Shown here: piece by piece, positions 16,687 to 26,084 of the stretch
Numbering within the stretch: position 1 is the first letter of the stretch
Layout of the letters: each line of letters starts with the position of its first letter
Source: Xanthomonas vasicola
GTDB taxonomy: Bacteria; Pseudomonadota; Gammaproteobacteria; Xanthomonadales; Xanthomonadaceae
Assembly (NCBI RefSeq): GCF_000772705.2
Contig: NZ_JSBW02000009.1
Span: 1 to 43,217, forward strand
Reading direction: 5' to 3'
DNA length: 43,217 bases
Position numbers and translations under genes: made by a program
The notes under the pieces: generated by a model
What the model was told of the DNA's origin: nothing
Databases searched by the model: none
The model's input: the letters and a program-made list of their open reading frames with translations, nothing else

Positions 16687-16760
16687 CGCTACCCCATCGC
16701 ACGCGCGGCTGGCCCCTGTTCCAATTCCAGCCTTTGCGCCCATGTCGCAATGCCACGACG
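16645..16760 (-). ncRNA. Candidate minus-strand small RNA
   Basis: A minus-strand terminator (below) has no gene in front of it. Upstream on the same strand a possible promoter (TTGGCA at 16794-16789, weak -10 after 17 bases) would start near 16760, giving an RNA of about 115 bases. A perfect Clp/CRP palindrome lies about 65 bases upstream of that start, a position usual for class I activation. There is no ORF with a plausible start. Evidence is structural only. Confidence 0.35.
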
Positions 16761-16812
16761 GGTGCAGTAGGGATATCCGCACGAAACATGCCAACTTGAG
16801 GGTCACGTACGT

Positions 16813-16836
16813 AAATTGTGATATTCATCACAATTT
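16813..16836. promoter_or_regulatory. Perfect Clp/CRP-type binding site
   Basis: AAATTGTGA (16813-16821), TATTCA, TCACAATTT (16828-16836): a perfect 9+9 palindrome containing TGTGA-N6-TCACA, the consensus of CRP and of Clp, the Xanthomonas homologue that responds to cyclic-di-GMP. It lies 81 bases before the mnmG start and upstream of the candidate minus-strand RNA, so it could serve either direction. Confidence 0.8.
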
Positions 16837-16916
16837 GTAGCGAACGAGTGACCTCGCCCGTCCTTCAGCCGATACTTCCGCGGCCGTTTTCCTTTTCCCG
16901 CTCCTGGTCCACGCCC

Positions 16917-18821
16917 ATGTCCGACTCCTTCTATCGCTACGACGTCATCGTGATCGGCGGCGGCCATGCCGGCACCGAGGCCGCCCTGGCGTCTGCCCGC
17001 GCCGGTGCCCGCACCTTGCTGCTCACCCACAACATCGAGTCGGTGGGCGCGATGAGCTGCAACCCGGCCATCGGCGGGATCGGCAAGGGCCATCTGGTCA
17101 AGGAGATTGACGCGCTTGGCGGGGCCATGGCACGCGCGGCGGATCTGGCCGGCATCCAGTGGCGCACGCTCAACGCCTCCAAGGGGCCGGCGGTGCGTGC
17201 CACCCGCTGCCAGGCCGACCGCAACCTGTACCGTAATGCGATCCGCTGCATCGTTGAGGCCCAGCCCAACCTGACCGTGTTCCAGGCGGCAGTGGACGAT
17301 CTGATCATCCACAACGGCACCTCCGAAGCCGACAGCGTGCGCGGCGTCATCACCCAAACCGGGCTGCGCTTCGAAGCGCCGTCGGTGGTGCTGACCGCCG
17401 GGACGTTTTTGGCCGGCAAGATCCATGTCGGCGAAACCCAGTACGCGGCCGGGCGCATGGGCGACCCGCCGGCCACCACGCTGGCCGCGCGCCTGCACGA
17501 GCGCCCGTTCGCGATCGACCGACTCAAGACCGGCACGCCGCCGCGCATTGATGGGCGCACGCTCGACTACAGCGTGATGGTCGAACAACCCGGCGGCGAC
17601 CCGCTGCCGGTCATGTCGTTCATGGGCCAGGTCAGCGACCATCCGCGTCAGGTCAGCTGCTGGATCACCCAGACCACCGAGCAAACCCACGAGATCATTC
17701 GCAACGCGCTGCATCGCTCGCCGCTGTATTCGGGGCAGATCGAAGGCATCGGCCCACGTTACTGCCCGTCGATCGAAGACAAGGTGGTGCGTTTTGCCGA
17801 GAAGACCAGCCACCAGATCTTCGTCGAGCCCGAAGGTCTGGAAGTGGCCGAGATCTATCCCAACGGCATCTCCACCTCGCTGCCGTTCGACGTGCAGCTG
17901 GCGCTGGTGCGATCGATTCATGGCTTTGCGCAGGCGCATATCACCCGCCCCGGCTATGCCATCGAATACGACTTCTTCGACCCGCGCGGGCTCAAGGCCT
18001 CGCTGGAAACCAAGGCGGTGGGCGGGCTGTTCTTCGCCGGGCAGATCAACGGCACCACCGGTTACGAAGAGGCCGCTGCACAGGGTCTGCTCGCCGGGCT
18101 CAACGCAGCGCGCCACGTTCAGGGGCTGCCGGCGTGGTCGCCGCGTCGCGACGAAGCCTACCTGGGCGTGTTGGTCGACGATCTGATTACCCATGGCACC
18201 ACCGAGCCGTATCGCATGTTCACCAGCCGCGCCGAATACCGGCTGCAGCTGCGCGAGGACAATGCCGATGCGCGGTTGACCGGCGTCGGCCATGAGATGG
18301 GTCTGGTGGACGACGCGCGCTGGGCGCGGTTCTCGGCCAAGCAAGAGGCCGTGCAGCGCGAAACGGCGCGGTTGTCCACGCTCTGGGCGACACCGGGCAA
18401 TGCGCTGGGCCGCGAGGTCGCCGACGCGCTGGGCGTGACGGTCAGCCGCGAAACCAACGTGCTGGACCTGATCAAGCGCCCCGAACTCAACTACGTCACC
18501 TTGATGCGGGTGCCGACGCTGGGGCCGGGCGTGGACGATGCGCAGGTGGCCGAGCAGGTCGAGATCAGCGTCAAGTACGCCGGCTATCTGGATCGGCAGC
18601 GCGACGATATCGCGCGCCAGCAGCGTCACGAAACCACGCCGATCCCCGATGGATTCGATTACGCCGTGGTACGCGGCCTGTCGATCGAAGTGCAACAGAA
18701 ACTCGAGCGCGTGCGGCCCCAGCATATCGGTCAGGCACAACGCATTCCCGGCATGACCCCGGCGGCGATCTCGCTGCTGCTGGTGCATCTGGAGCGTGCG
18801 CGGCGCAGCCGGGTGGCGTGA
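16917..18821 (+). CDS. mnmG: tRNA uridine 5-carboxymethylaminomethyl modification enzyme MnmG (GidA)
   Basis: FAD-dependent subunit that with MnmE modifies the wobble uridine of several tRNAs. The 634-residue protein begins [14 protein letters not shown] (FAD-binding) and has [20 protein letters not shown], the Cys motif [23 protein letters not shown] with the second conserved Cys, and [10 protein letters not shown]. The C-terminal [11 protein letters not shown] and the [16 protein letters not shown] end are typical. The ATG at 16917 is placed directly before the flavin motif; 33 upstream in-frame codons overlap the Clp site and are excluded. A large minus-strand open frame over this gene is an antisense shadow. 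Confidence 0.97.
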   Translation: MSDSFYRYDVIVIGGGHAGTEAALASARAGARTLLLTHNIESVGAMSCNPAIGGIGKGHLVKEIDALGGAMARAADLAGIQWRTLNASKGPAVRATRCQADRNLYRNAIRCIVEAQPNLTVFQAAVDDLIIHNGTSEADSVRGVITQTGLRFEAPSVVLTAGTFLAGKIHVGETQYAAGRMGDPPATTLAARLHERPFAIDRLKTGTPPRIDGRTLDYSVMVEQPGGDPLPVMSFMGQVSDHPRQVSCWITQTTEQTHEIIRNALHRSPLYSGQIEGIGPRYCPSIEDKVVRFAEKTSHQIFVEPEGLEVAEIYPNGISTSLPFDVQLALVRSIHGFAQAHITRPGYAIEYDFFDPRGLKASLETKAVGGLFFAGQINGTTGYEEAAAQGLLAGLNAARHVQGLPAWSPRRDEAYLGVLVDDLITHGTTEPYRMFTSRAEYRLQLREDNADARLTGVGHEMGLVDDARWARFSAKQEAVQRETARLSTLWATPGNALGREVADALGVTVSRETNVLDLIKRPELNYVTLMRVPTLGPGVDDAQVAEQVEISVKYAGYLDRQRDDIARQQRHETTPIPDGFDYAVVRGLSIEVQQKLERVRPQHIGQAQRIPGMTPAAISLLLVHLERARRSRVA

Positions 18822-18827
18822 GGACGC

Positions 18828-18857
18828 GACGGTCGCTGCCCGTCGTCAGCGACCGTC
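18828..18857. terminator. Hairpin after mnmG
   Basis: An 11-base perfect stem (GACGGTCGCTG and its inverse around eight bases) begins seven bases after the mnmG stop. No T tract follows, so it is a terminator-like or RNA-stabilising structure rather than a proven terminator. Confidence 0.45.
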
Positions 18858-18975
18858 TGCAATGCCTTGCACTGAGACAGCGGTCGCCGCTTCGAGCCGT
18901 CGCGAACGATGACATGTCCCGATTCCCGAAGAATTGGACGAGCAACGGCGATCTGAGTCGACCAAGGCGGGCGCA

Positions 18976-18998
18976 ACTGCTCGCTACGTTTTGTTAGC
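18976..18998 (-). repeat. Solo terminus of the 147-base MITE-like element
   Basis: ACTGCTCGCTACGTTTTGTTAGC equals, inverted, the left terminal portion of the full element at 32396-32542. Outside this piece the similarity stops, so only one end is left here. Confidence 0.55.
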
Positions 18999-19082
18999 CC
19001 CCCTGGTGACAAACGCATCGGGCGGTGGACCAACGCGCCAATGCTGCGGCAGCGACTGCTTTTGCACGGCTACCGCAGGTCG

Positions 19083-20051
19083 TCAGGCGGCCCTGCGCTC
19101 GATCGCCGGCAGCAGGCGCTGACGTAGCGTCAATGCCGCCAGGTCCAGCGTTTCGCCGGCAGCGCGCAAGATGCTGCCCAGGTTGACGAAGCCGTGGATC
19201 ATGCCTGGGAAGCTATGCAGGGTGACCTCCACACCGGCGGCGCGCAGGCGGTCGGCATAGGCGCAGCCTTCGTCGTAGAGCATGTCGCGGTCGCAGACCA
19301 CCACCAACGCAGGCGCAACGTCGGCGACATCCGGCGCCAGCATCGGCGAGACACGCCAGTCGTTGGCAACTGCCATGTCGGGCAGCAGATGGCGGTTGAA
19401 GAATTCCACCGCCGCCGCAGTCAGTGGCGGCAGATTGGCGTTGAGCGCGCGCGATGGATAGACGCCGCTGTCTTCGCGTGCATCGGTCAGCGGATAGATC
19501 AGCAGTTGGCAACGTAAGGCAATTCCAGCGTCGCGCGCAGCCAGTGCGGCAACCGCGGCCATGGCGCCGCCGATGCTGTCGCCGATGATGGCAAGCCGCT
19601 GCACATCGGCGCCGACCGTGTCGGGGTGGGCAACCAACCAATGCAACGTCGCGATGACATCTTCCACGCCGGCCGGCGCCGGGTGCTCGGGGGCGAGACG
19701 GTAGTGGATCGCCAGCACCTGACAGCCAGCGCGCGCCGCCAGTTGTCGGCACACATCGTCATGCGACTCCAGATCGCCCACCAGACCACCGCCGCCGTGC
19801 ACGAACAGGCAGGTCGGCGCATGGTCGGCCGCCAGCCCTGCGGGGCGATACAAGCGCAGCGGCACCGCACCGGTGGCGGTATCGGCCTGCAGATCGCGCA
19901 CCTCGGCCATTTCCACGCGCGGGAAACCGAACCGCGCGCCTACCGCGCGCATCCTCGCGCGCGCGGCTTCGATCGACAGGGTTTCCATGGGCGGCTGCGC
20001 CGCCTGTTGAATCTGGGCGAACAGGCGCACGACATCAGGATCAAACGACAT
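19083..20051 (-). CDS. Alpha/beta hydrolase, hormone-sensitive-lipase (HSL) type esterase
   Basis: A 322-residue esterase of the HSL/bacterial family IV. The oxyanion motif HGGGGLVGD is followed by the nucleophile in GDSIGG, the acid in CDRDMLYDEG and the His in FPGMIHGF. No signal peptide, so it is cytoplasmic. The ATG at 20051 starts MSFDPDV, typical of these esterases, rather than the longer frame. The substrate is a short-chain or aromatic ester of unknown identity. It is isolated: 260 bases separate it from mnmG, with part of a MITE-like repeat, and 278 bases from the kinase gene, where nothing else is recognised. Confidence 0.9.
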   Translation of the reverse strand: MSFDPDVVRLFAQIQQAAQPPMETLSIEAARARMRAVGARFGFPRVEMAEVRDLQADTATGAVPLRLYRPAGLAADHAPTCLFVHGGGGLVGDLESHDDVCRQLAARAGCQVLAIHYRLAPEHPAPAGVEDVIATLHWLVAHPDTVGADVQRLAIIGDSIGGAMAAVAALAARDAGIALRCQLLIYPLTDAREDSGVYPSRALNANLPPLTAAAVEFFNRHLLPDMAVANDWRVSPMLAPDVADVAPALVVVCDRDMLYDEGCAYADRLRAAGVEVTLHSFPGMIHGFVNLGSILRAAGETLDLAALTLRQRLLPAIERRAA

Positions 20052-20329
20052 GACGAACTCTCCGGTAAACAATGGTCGAGCTTGCCAGATTGCTATGAAC
20101 CATCACTATTTAAATCGCGAACTAGTGTCAGCGGGCTTGGCCGGATTGCTGCGGACTCATGCGCAAACCCACAATTTCCGCGCAATCGGGCTAAGACGGC
20201 ACACATTGGGCGGCTAGCGACGAGCTATAAGCGACGCCGTGCGAGCTGGATATTTGCTGCACTGCACCGCGGCGAATGCGCTACCGACTGCGCGCCCGGC
20301 GGTTGGCGCAGTCGGCTTGCGGGCGATTC

Positions 20330-21190
20330 CTAGTCTTCGTCTTGCGCCGCCGCTTCACGGCCTTGCTGACGAATCAGGTTTTCCTGGCGTGCATCTTCAA
20401 TCGAGGCACGGATGGCGCGCACATCGGCGCGGCGAGTGTCGAACTTGAAGCGTCCAGTCAACACGCTGTCCGGGCGCAGTTCGCCTTTTTCGAACAACGC
20501 CCACATCTCTTCGCCGTAATAGGTCTCCCGCAGCTCCGGTGCGAAACGGCCGAGGCAATCGCGCAGGTTGTGCACGTCGCGCAGCAGCATGTCGCGCGCG
20601 GCGTTGTTGCCGGCGGCGCTGACCACCTGCGGGAAATCGATCAGCACCGGGCCATCGGGCGAGACCAGCACGTTGTATTCGGACAGATCGCCGTGCACCA
20701 GGCCGAGCGAGAGCATCTTGACCACGTCGCCGATCAGGCTGGTATGGAAGACACGGGCTTGGTCCGGTTCAAGATCCACTTCGCCCAAGCGCGGCGCGCT
20801 GTGGCCGGCTTCGTCGGTGACCAGGTCCATCAGCAGCACGCCGTGGAAATGACCGCGCGGTTTGGGCACGTGCACGCTGGCATCCATCAATTGATAGAGC
20901 ACCTCGGCTTCGGTGTTCTTCCAGGCGGTTTCGGCTTCCTTGCGGCCGAATTTGGTGGCCTTGCCCATCGCGCGCGCCTGACGGCTACCACGCACCTTGC
21001 GCCCTTCCTGGTATTGCACGCGCGACTGGAAGCTGCGCTGCGCCATGTCCTTATAGACCTTGGCGCACAGGACGTCGGCGCCTGTGCTGACCACATAGAC
21101 GGATGCTTCCTTGCCGCTCTTCAGTGGTCGCAACACTTCATCGATGATGCCGTCGTCGATCAGCGGCTGCAGGCCCTTGGGGGTTTTCAT
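20330..21190 (-). CDS. RIO-type serine protein kinase
   Basis: A 286-residue RIO1-like atypical kinase. The P-loop-like GKEASVY with the catalytic Lys in LCAKVYK, the catalytic loop HGDLSEYN and the metal-binding DFPQ are all in place. C-terminal residues are acidic (AAAQDED). Bacterial members are common in proteobacteria, but their targets are unclear. The ATG at 21190 is divergent from the IclR-type regulator with a 149-base gap. Confidence 0.9.
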   Translation of the reverse strand: MKTPKGLQPLIDDGIIDEVLRPLKSGKEASVYVVSTGADVLCAKVYKDMAQRSFQSRVQYQEGRKVRGSRQARAMGKATKFGRKEAETAWKNTEAEVLYQLMDASVHVPKPRGHFHGVLLMDLVTDEAGHSAPRLGEVDLEPDQARVFHTSLIGDVVKMLSLGLVHGDLSEYNVLVSPDGPVLIDFPQVVSAAGNNAARDMLLRDVHNLRDCLGRFAPELRETYYGEEMWALFEKGELRPDSVLTGRFKFDTRRADVRAIRASIEDARQENLIRQQGREAAAQDED

Positions 21191-21339
21191 GGACTAGGAG
21201 CACCGATCCGTAACAAGCCAGCGGCGATTATGCGACAAGCAGGGTGAAGCGCTTATATGCCCGACGCACACACTGTGCGCCGGGGCATGCCGTGGCGTGA
21301 GCGTTTACCATGCAGGCACCTGTCTGCTGCCGCACTGCT

Positions 21340-22200
21340 ATGCCAGAGCCCGCCTCCAGCCGCCGCAAACCTCCCGCCGCCGTGCTTGCGGCCGGTAGCG
21401 ATCGCGGCCTGCCGCATGAGCTGATGCAGCAGATCGCTGCCGCCCGGGGCGACCCGGACTTCATGACCTCGCTGGGGCGCGGGCTGGTGGTGCTGAGCGT
21501 GTTCGCCCAGCACGCGCGCGAAGTGACGATGTCGCAGATCAGCCTGGAAACCGGCATCTCGCGCGCGGCCGTGCGGCGGGTGCTGCATACGCTGGCCAAG
21601 CTTGGCTATGTGGGCGAGCAAGGGCGCGGCTACGTGTTACTGCCCCGCGTGCTGGGAATCGGCGGCGCGTACGCGGCCTCTTCGTCGATGACCGCAGCGG
21701 CGCAGCCGGTCCTGGACGGGCTGCGCGACCAATTGCATGAATCCTGCTCGCTGGGCGTACTGGATGGCGACGATCTGCTGTATGTGGCGCGTTCGGAAAC
21801 GGTGCGCATCATGTCGATCGGGCTGCGCCCGGGCACGCGACTGCCGGCCTATTGCACCTCGATGGGCCGGGTGTTGCTGGCCGCGCTGCCCGGCGACACC
21901 TTGCAGGCGTATCTGGAACGCACCACCTTGCGCCCGCGTACAGATCGCACCGTGACCCAGGCCTCGGCGTTGCTGGAAGTGCTGGCGCGCACGCGCCGCG
22001 AAGGCATGTGCCTGACCGACCAGGAACTGGAAATCGGCCTGCGCTCGATCGCCGTGCCGGTACGTAACCTGCGCGGCGAGGTGATCGCCGCGCTCAACAT
22101 CGGCGCTCAGGCCGGGCGGGTGAGCCTGCAGACCATGCAGACGCAGTTGCTGGAACCACTGAAGCAGGCGGCGCAGCGGTTGGGAACCTTGTTGAGCTAA
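21340..22200 (+). CDS. pcaR: IclR-family regulator of protocatechuate genes (PcaR-like)
   Basis: A 286-residue transcription factor with an N-terminal winged helix (TMSQISLETGISRAAVRRVLHTL) and the C-terminal IclR effector-binding domain (SIGLRPGTRLPAYCTSMGRVLLA, GLRSIAVPVRN, AALNIGAQ). It sits beside the pca operon and matches PcaR/PcaU regulators, which respond to beta-ketoadipate or protocatechuate. The operon genes run in the opposite direction and converge on it, so the regulator is not in the operon. The start at 21340 is likelier than the ATG at 21310. A weak PcaR-like box (GGCGATTATGCGAC, 21222-21236) lies upstream and may allow autoregulation. Confidence 0.85.
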   Translation: MPEPASSRRKPPAAVLAAGSDRGLPHELMQQIAAARGDPDFMTSLGRGLVVLSVFAQHAREVTMSQISLETGISRAAVRRVLHTLAKLGYVGEQGRGYVLLPRVLGIGGAYAASSSMTAAAQPVLDGLRDQLHESCSLGVLDGDDLLYVARSETVRIMSIGLRPGTRLPAYCTSMGRVLLAALPGDTLQAYLERTTLRPRTDRTVTQASALLEVLARTRREGMCLTDQELEIGLRSIAVPVRNLRGEVIAALNIGAQAGRVSLQTMQTQLLEPLKQAAQRLGTLLS

Positions 22201-22415
22201 TGCAACGTTCTGCGCTGACGCAGGCGGTGCTTGCGGAGCGCATGACCTGCGCGCGCGCTAAGTCAAAGCAGGCAGCGGTGATGGGTGGCACAGGTCAGAG
22301 GGGAGTCGCATCGATGCATTCCGCGTGGGCCAATGCGCCTGCGCGCGGCAGTCGGAAAGCGCTCGGGCAGACGCATCCGGGTTGATCGTTACTCGTTGTT
22401 GCGTGCGTGTCGGCG

Positions 22416-22563
22416 TAAAGCCGCAACCAAACCGTCGCGAGCAGTCATCAAGTTAGATGTGGACGGCGTGCAGCAACCTTGGTGTGCCAGTGATACATGC
22501 CGTACCGAGCACCGGACGCACCCGCCTCGCGGTGAGCGCAGCCGTTTTGTTCGCCGCTCTAAG
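22416..22563 (+). repeat. Degenerate copy of a 147-base MITE-like element
   Basis: Aligns along its length with the copy at 32396-32542. Shared blocks include GCGAGCAGTC, TGATACATG versus TGGTACATGA, CCGAGCACCGG, CGCCCGCCT or CACCCGCCT and a GTTTTGTT terminal. The left terminus has decayed. It fills most of the gene-free stretch 22201-22578 between the regulator and pcaC. Confidence 0.6.
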
Positions 22564-22578
22564 ACGACCTTACCCGGG

Positions 22579-22983
22579 TTACGCCGCTGGCGCTGCGCCG
22601 GCCTCGGCGGCCTGTTCTTCCAGAATCGGCTTGGCCAGCGCAAAGGCGTGATTGGCGGCCGGCACGCCGCAGTAGATTGCCGCTTGCAGCAGCACTTCCT
22701 TGATCTGCGCAGGCGTCACGCCGTTGTTGCGCGCTGCACGCACGTGCAGTTTGAATTCTTCGTCGTGGCCCAGCGCGACCATCATCGACAACGTGAGCAG
22801 CGAACGCGTGTGCGCCGGCAAACCGTCGCGGGTCCAGATGCTGCCCCAGGCGTAGCGGGTAATCAGGTCCTGAAATTCTTCGGTGAATTCGCTACGCGCG
22901 GCCAGCGCCCGGTCGACATGCGCATCGCCAAGGACGCGCCGGCGCTCACGCATGCCGGCTTGATAACGTTCGTCTTCGTGCAT
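22579..22983 (-). CDS. pcaC: 4-carboxymuconolactone decarboxylase PcaC
   Basis: A 134-residue carboxymuconolactone decarboxylase that turns 4-carboxymuconolactone into beta-ketoadipate enol-lactone. Family features are ITRYAWGSIWTRDGL, LTLSMMVALGHDEEFKLH and NGVTPAQIKEVLLQ with the conserved Glu and Cys/His residues (AAIYCGVPAANHAF). The ATG at 22983 follows the end of pcaD by 25 bases. It is the last gene of the operon and remains separate from pcaD, not fused as in PcaL. Confidence 0.95.
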   Translation of the reverse strand: MHEDERYQAGMRERRRVLGDAHVDRALAARSEFTEEFQDLITRYAWGSIWTRDGLPAHTRSLLTLSMMVALGHDEEFKLHVRAARNNGVTPAQIKEVLLQAAIYCGVPAANHAFALAKPILEEQAAEAGAAPAA

Positions 22984-23008
22984 GGGGTGTCCTTGCAAGG
23001 TGGGGAGC

Positions 23009-23794
23009 TCAGTCGGCCTGAAGAAAAAAGCCGAGCACCGCGTCGTTGAACGCGGCCGGCGATTCCAGGTTGCAGATGTGTCGGCCGGGCACCTGGGCGT
23101 AATGACCATCCGGCGTGGCATAGGCGATCTCGCGCAAGTCAGATGGCGGGCACACCGGGTCGTCATCGCCCGCCAGCGCCAGCAGCGGCAGGCTCAGCCC
23201 GTCCAATGCACCGCGGAAATCCGCGTCTGCGAGCGCCTGGCAGCAGGCGATGTAGCCGGCCGGTGAGGTGGACACGAAGGCGGCGGCGATCATGTCCAGG
23301 CGCTGCGCGTGGCTGATGGCAAATTCCGGGGTAAACCAGCGTTGCAGCGTGGCGTCGATCAGCACCGGCAGGCCTTCGCTGCGCACTTGCTCGATGCGGG
23401 TTTCCCAGGTGGCGGCGCTGCCGATCTTCTGCGCGGTGGCGCACACCGCCAGCCGGCGCAGGCGCTGGGCTGCATGCAGGCCCAGCCACTGGCCGGTGAG
23501 GCCGCCGATCGACAGACCGCAGAAATCACTTTGCGCGATCTCCACTGTGTCCCACAGCGCCAGCACGTCCTGGCCCAGGTCGGCGACGCTGTACGGACCC
23601 GGCGGCGTTTCCGAATAACCGTGGCCGCGGCGGTCGTAGCGCAGAATGCGGTAGTGCGGCGCGAAGGCTTCGAGCTGCACGTCCCACATGTGCAGGTCGG
23701 TGCCGAGCGAGTTGCAGAAGGTCAGCCAGGGGCGTCCTTCGGTGCCGTCCAGGCGGTAATGCAGGCGATGCGTGGGCAACTGGAGATAAGCCAT
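23009..23794 (-). CDS. pcaD: 3-oxoadipate enol-lactonase PcaD
   Basis: A 261-residue alpha/beta hydrolase that opens beta-ketoadipate enol-lactone to beta-ketoadipate. Nucleophile Ser in FCGLSIGGLTGQW, acid Asp in AGDDDPVCP and His in VPGRHICNLE. The ATG at 23794 starts ten bases after the pcaB stop. Sequence upstream of it is antisense or out-of-frame pcaB. Confidence 0.95.
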   Translation of the reverse strand: MAYLQLPTHRLHYRLDGTEGRPWLTFCNSLGTDLHMWDVQLEAFAPHYRILRYDRRGHGYSETPPGPYSVADLGQDVLALWDTVEIAQSDFCGLSIGGLTGQWLGLHAAQRLRRLAVCATAQKIGSAATWETRIEQVRSEGLPVLIDATLQRWFTPEFAISHAQRLDMIAAAFVSTSPAGYIACCQALADADFRGALDGLSLPLLALAGDDDPVCPPSDLREIAYATPDGHYAQVPGRHICNLESPAAFNDAVLGFFLQAD

Positions 23795-23804
23795 CGGAGC
23801 ACCG

Positions 23805-25157
23805 TCAACAGGAAGAAGATCCAGCCAGCACGCGGTCGATCCAGACCGAAGACATGCCACGCCAACTGTCGCTATCGAACACTGCCTGCAGTTGCGCGTG
23901 CGTGAGCACGGCGCGCGCCTGCGCGTCCTCGCCGAGCACCTCGCGCAAATGCCGCTGCTGCGCCCGCGCACGCAGCACCGCCTGTTCCACCAGCACGTGC
24001 GCCTGCGGCTTGCCCAGTTGCGGCGCAAGCGCGAACACCGCCGCCTCGGCGTAGAGCAGCCCGCCATGACTATCCAGATGCGCACGCATGCGCACGCGGT
24101 CCAGTTCCAGACCGGACAGGCACATCTGCATCTGCGCCAGGCTGCCGGCGGTGAGGCAGACAATCTGCGGCAAGGTGTCCCATTCGGCATGCCATTGCCC
24201 GGCCGCGCGCTCGTGCGGCTGCGCCATGGCGCTGAACAAGGTGGCGACCAGGCCGGGCACGCGGGTGGCCGCAGCAACCGCTGCCACGCTGGACACCGGA
24301 TTGCGCTTATGCGGCATCGCCGACGAGCCGCCTTTACCGGCAGCGGCCGGCTCGAACGCTTCGCCCACTTCCGACTGCATCAGCAACACCACATCGCCAC
24401 CGATCTTGCCCAACGTACCGGCCAGCAGACCGAACGCGCAGCCGACTTCAACAATGCGATCGCGCGCCGTATGCCAGGGCAGCGCGGGCAGCGGCAATTC
24501 CAGAGTGCTCGCCAGCGCCTGCGCCACTTCCAGGCCACGCTCCTGCAACGAAGCCAGGGTGCCGGCCGCACCGCCGAACTGCAGCACCAGCGCATCGCTC
24601 CGTAAGGCCTGCAGGCGCTGCTGCGCGCGTTGCAATGCATCCAGCCAGCCGGCGACCTTGAGCCCGAAGGTGACCGGCACGGCCTGTTGCAACAAGGTGC
24701 GTCCGGGCAGGCCGGTGTTGCGTTCGCGTTCGGCCAGTGCGGCCAACTCGGCACACAGGGCATGCAGACGCGGCAGCAGCAGATCGAGTGCAGCACGCAG
24801 CTGCAGCACCGTGCCGGTATCGATGACGTCCTGGCTGGTGGCGCCCCAGTGCACCCATCTCGCGGCAGCGCTGTCGTGCGCGGCGACCTGGGCAGTCAGC
24901 GCCTTGACCAACGCAATGGCGGGGTTGCCGGCCAATGCTGTGGCTTGCGCCAACGCAGCCACATCGTAGTGCCGCACCTCGCAGGCAGCGGCGATGGCCT
25001 GCGCGGCTTCGGCTGGAATCACCCCGCACTGCGCCTGCGCGCCCGCCAGCGCGGATTCGAACTGCAGCATCGCCTGCACGCGCGCAGCATCGTCGAACAA
25101 GGCGTCGCACGCAGGCTCGCCGAACAAGGATCCCAACAGCGAAGATGTCGCACTCAT
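23805..25157 (-). CDS. pcaB: 3-carboxy-cis,cis-muconate cycloisomerase PcaB
   Basis: A 450-residue member of the fumarase/adenylosuccinate-lyase superfamily that converts 3-carboxymuconate to 4-carboxymuconolactone. The superfamily signature GSSAMPHKRNPV is intact, as is TSQDVIDTG. The ATG at 25157 starts MSATSSLLG. About 360 bases separate it from pcaG, the only large gap inside the operon. Confidence 0.95.
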   Translation of the reverse strand: MSATSSLLGSLFGEPACDALFDDAARVQAMLQFESALAGAQAQCGVIPAEAAQAIAAACEVRHYDVAALAQATALAGNPAIALVKALTAQVAAHDSAAARWVHWGATSQDVIDTGTVLQLRAALDLLLPRLHALCAELAALAERERNTGLPGRTLLQQAVPVTFGLKVAGWLDALQRAQQRLQALRSDALVLQFGGAAGTLASLQERGLEVAQALASTLELPLPALPWHTARDRIVEVGCAFGLLAGTLGKIGGDVVLLMQSEVGEAFEPAAAGKGGSSAMPHKRNPVSSVAAVAAATRVPGLVATLFSAMAQPHERAAGQWHAEWDTLPQIVCLTAGSLAQMQMCLSGLELDRVRMRAHLDSHGGLLYAEAAVFALAPQLGKPQAHVLVEQAVLRARAQQRHLREVLGEDAQARAVLTHAQLQAVFDSDSWRGMSSVWIDRVLAGSSSC

Positions 25158-25516
25158 GCATTGCCTCTCTAGGCGTGTCGGCAGCATCGCACCGATGTGC
25201 CAGGGTGCCAACTAGACGAAAGGGCAATGCATCCTACGCGCCTGCCACTGTCGGGGTGATGTGGGTGCCCCCCGTGTGGATGGGAAGCATGGGCACGACC
25301 AAGTGCATGTGCGTATTTGCCACGATGCGCGCTGTCATCGGTGCGTATGCATGCGTGTGACGCGCCACGGTCCATCGCCCGCAGCCCGCGCCGTGGTGTC
25401 TTTGCAGCAGCGGGTACTTCCGCAGCTGGCTACCGCCAGCTGTTGACGCAGAAGCGTGCAGACAGCACGGTGTACTGCTCCGGCACGCGCACGCTGTTTC
25501 ATCAGCGGCAGACGGA
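25158..25516. other. 359-base gap inside the pca operon
   Basis: No gene, terminator or recognisable repeat was seen between pcaB and pcaG. It contains alternating purine-pyrimidine ATGCATGC-type stretches near 25345. The operon may still be transcribed through, or pcaB may have its own promoter. Confidence 0.4.
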
Positions 25517-26080
25517 TCAATAGCGGAAGAACACCGTTTCCGCCTCGCCCTGCATACGGATGTCCCAGGCGTAAGCGCCACCTGCGCCTGGTTGGGCCAG
25601 CAAGGTGGCGCGTCGCTCGGCCGGCACCAACGCCAGGATCGGGTCGCTGCCCAGCTGCGGGTCGTCGGCGAAATACAGCCGCGTCGAGGCGCCACGCAAC
25701 AGGCCGCGCATGAACACCAGGACGGTCAGATGCGCCGCCTGCAGCTTGCCACCGGGGCCGGCCACCCTGCCCGGCTTGATGGTGCTGAAAGAAAACCGCC
25801 CATGCGCATCGGTGGGCACACGGCCCCAACCGTCGAAGCTGGGGTCGTGGGCCTCGCAGCGGGCATCGGCCGGATGCGCATAGATGCCGGCCGCATCGGC
25901 TTGCCACACTTCCAGTACCGCATCGGCCACCGGCGTGCCTGCACCATCGAAAATGCAGCCGCTGATCTGCACCGGCGCGCCTGCCGCCTGCGCGGGCGCG
26001 ATCTGTTCGCGATACAGCGGCTCCAATCCGAGCCGGTAATACGGGCCGACGGTTTGTGACGGCGTTGCATGCAGGCTCAT
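25517..26080 (-). CDS. pcaG: Protocatechuate 3,4-dioxygenase alpha subunit PcaG
   Basis: A 187-residue intradiol dioxygenase alpha chain that pairs with PcaH. The start TPSQTVGPYYRLGL is diagnostic for PcaG; the beta-sandwich block ISGCIFDGAGTPVADAVLEVWQADA follows. As expected for the alpha chain, it lacks the full set of iron ligands. The ATG at 26080 lies 4 bases after the pcaH stop. Confidence 0.96.
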   Translation of the reverse strand: MSLHATPSQTVGPYYRLGLEPLYREQIAPAQAAGAPVQISGCIFDGAGTPVADAVLEVWQADAAGIYAHPADARCEAHDPSFDGWGRVPTDAHGRFSFSTIKPGRVAGPGGKLQAAHLTVLVFMRGLLRGASTRLYFADDPQLGSDPILALVPAERRATLLAQPGAGGAYAWDIRMQGEAETVFFRY

Positions 26081-26084
26081 CGTG

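Noticed and set aside
16803..18788. 661-codon open frame on the minus strand over mnmG
   Set aside because: Exact antisense shadow of a well-conserved mnmG in high-GC DNA; no domain or ribosome site.
18828..18857. Calling the hairpin after mnmG a firm rho-independent terminator
   Set aside because: No T tract follows the stem.
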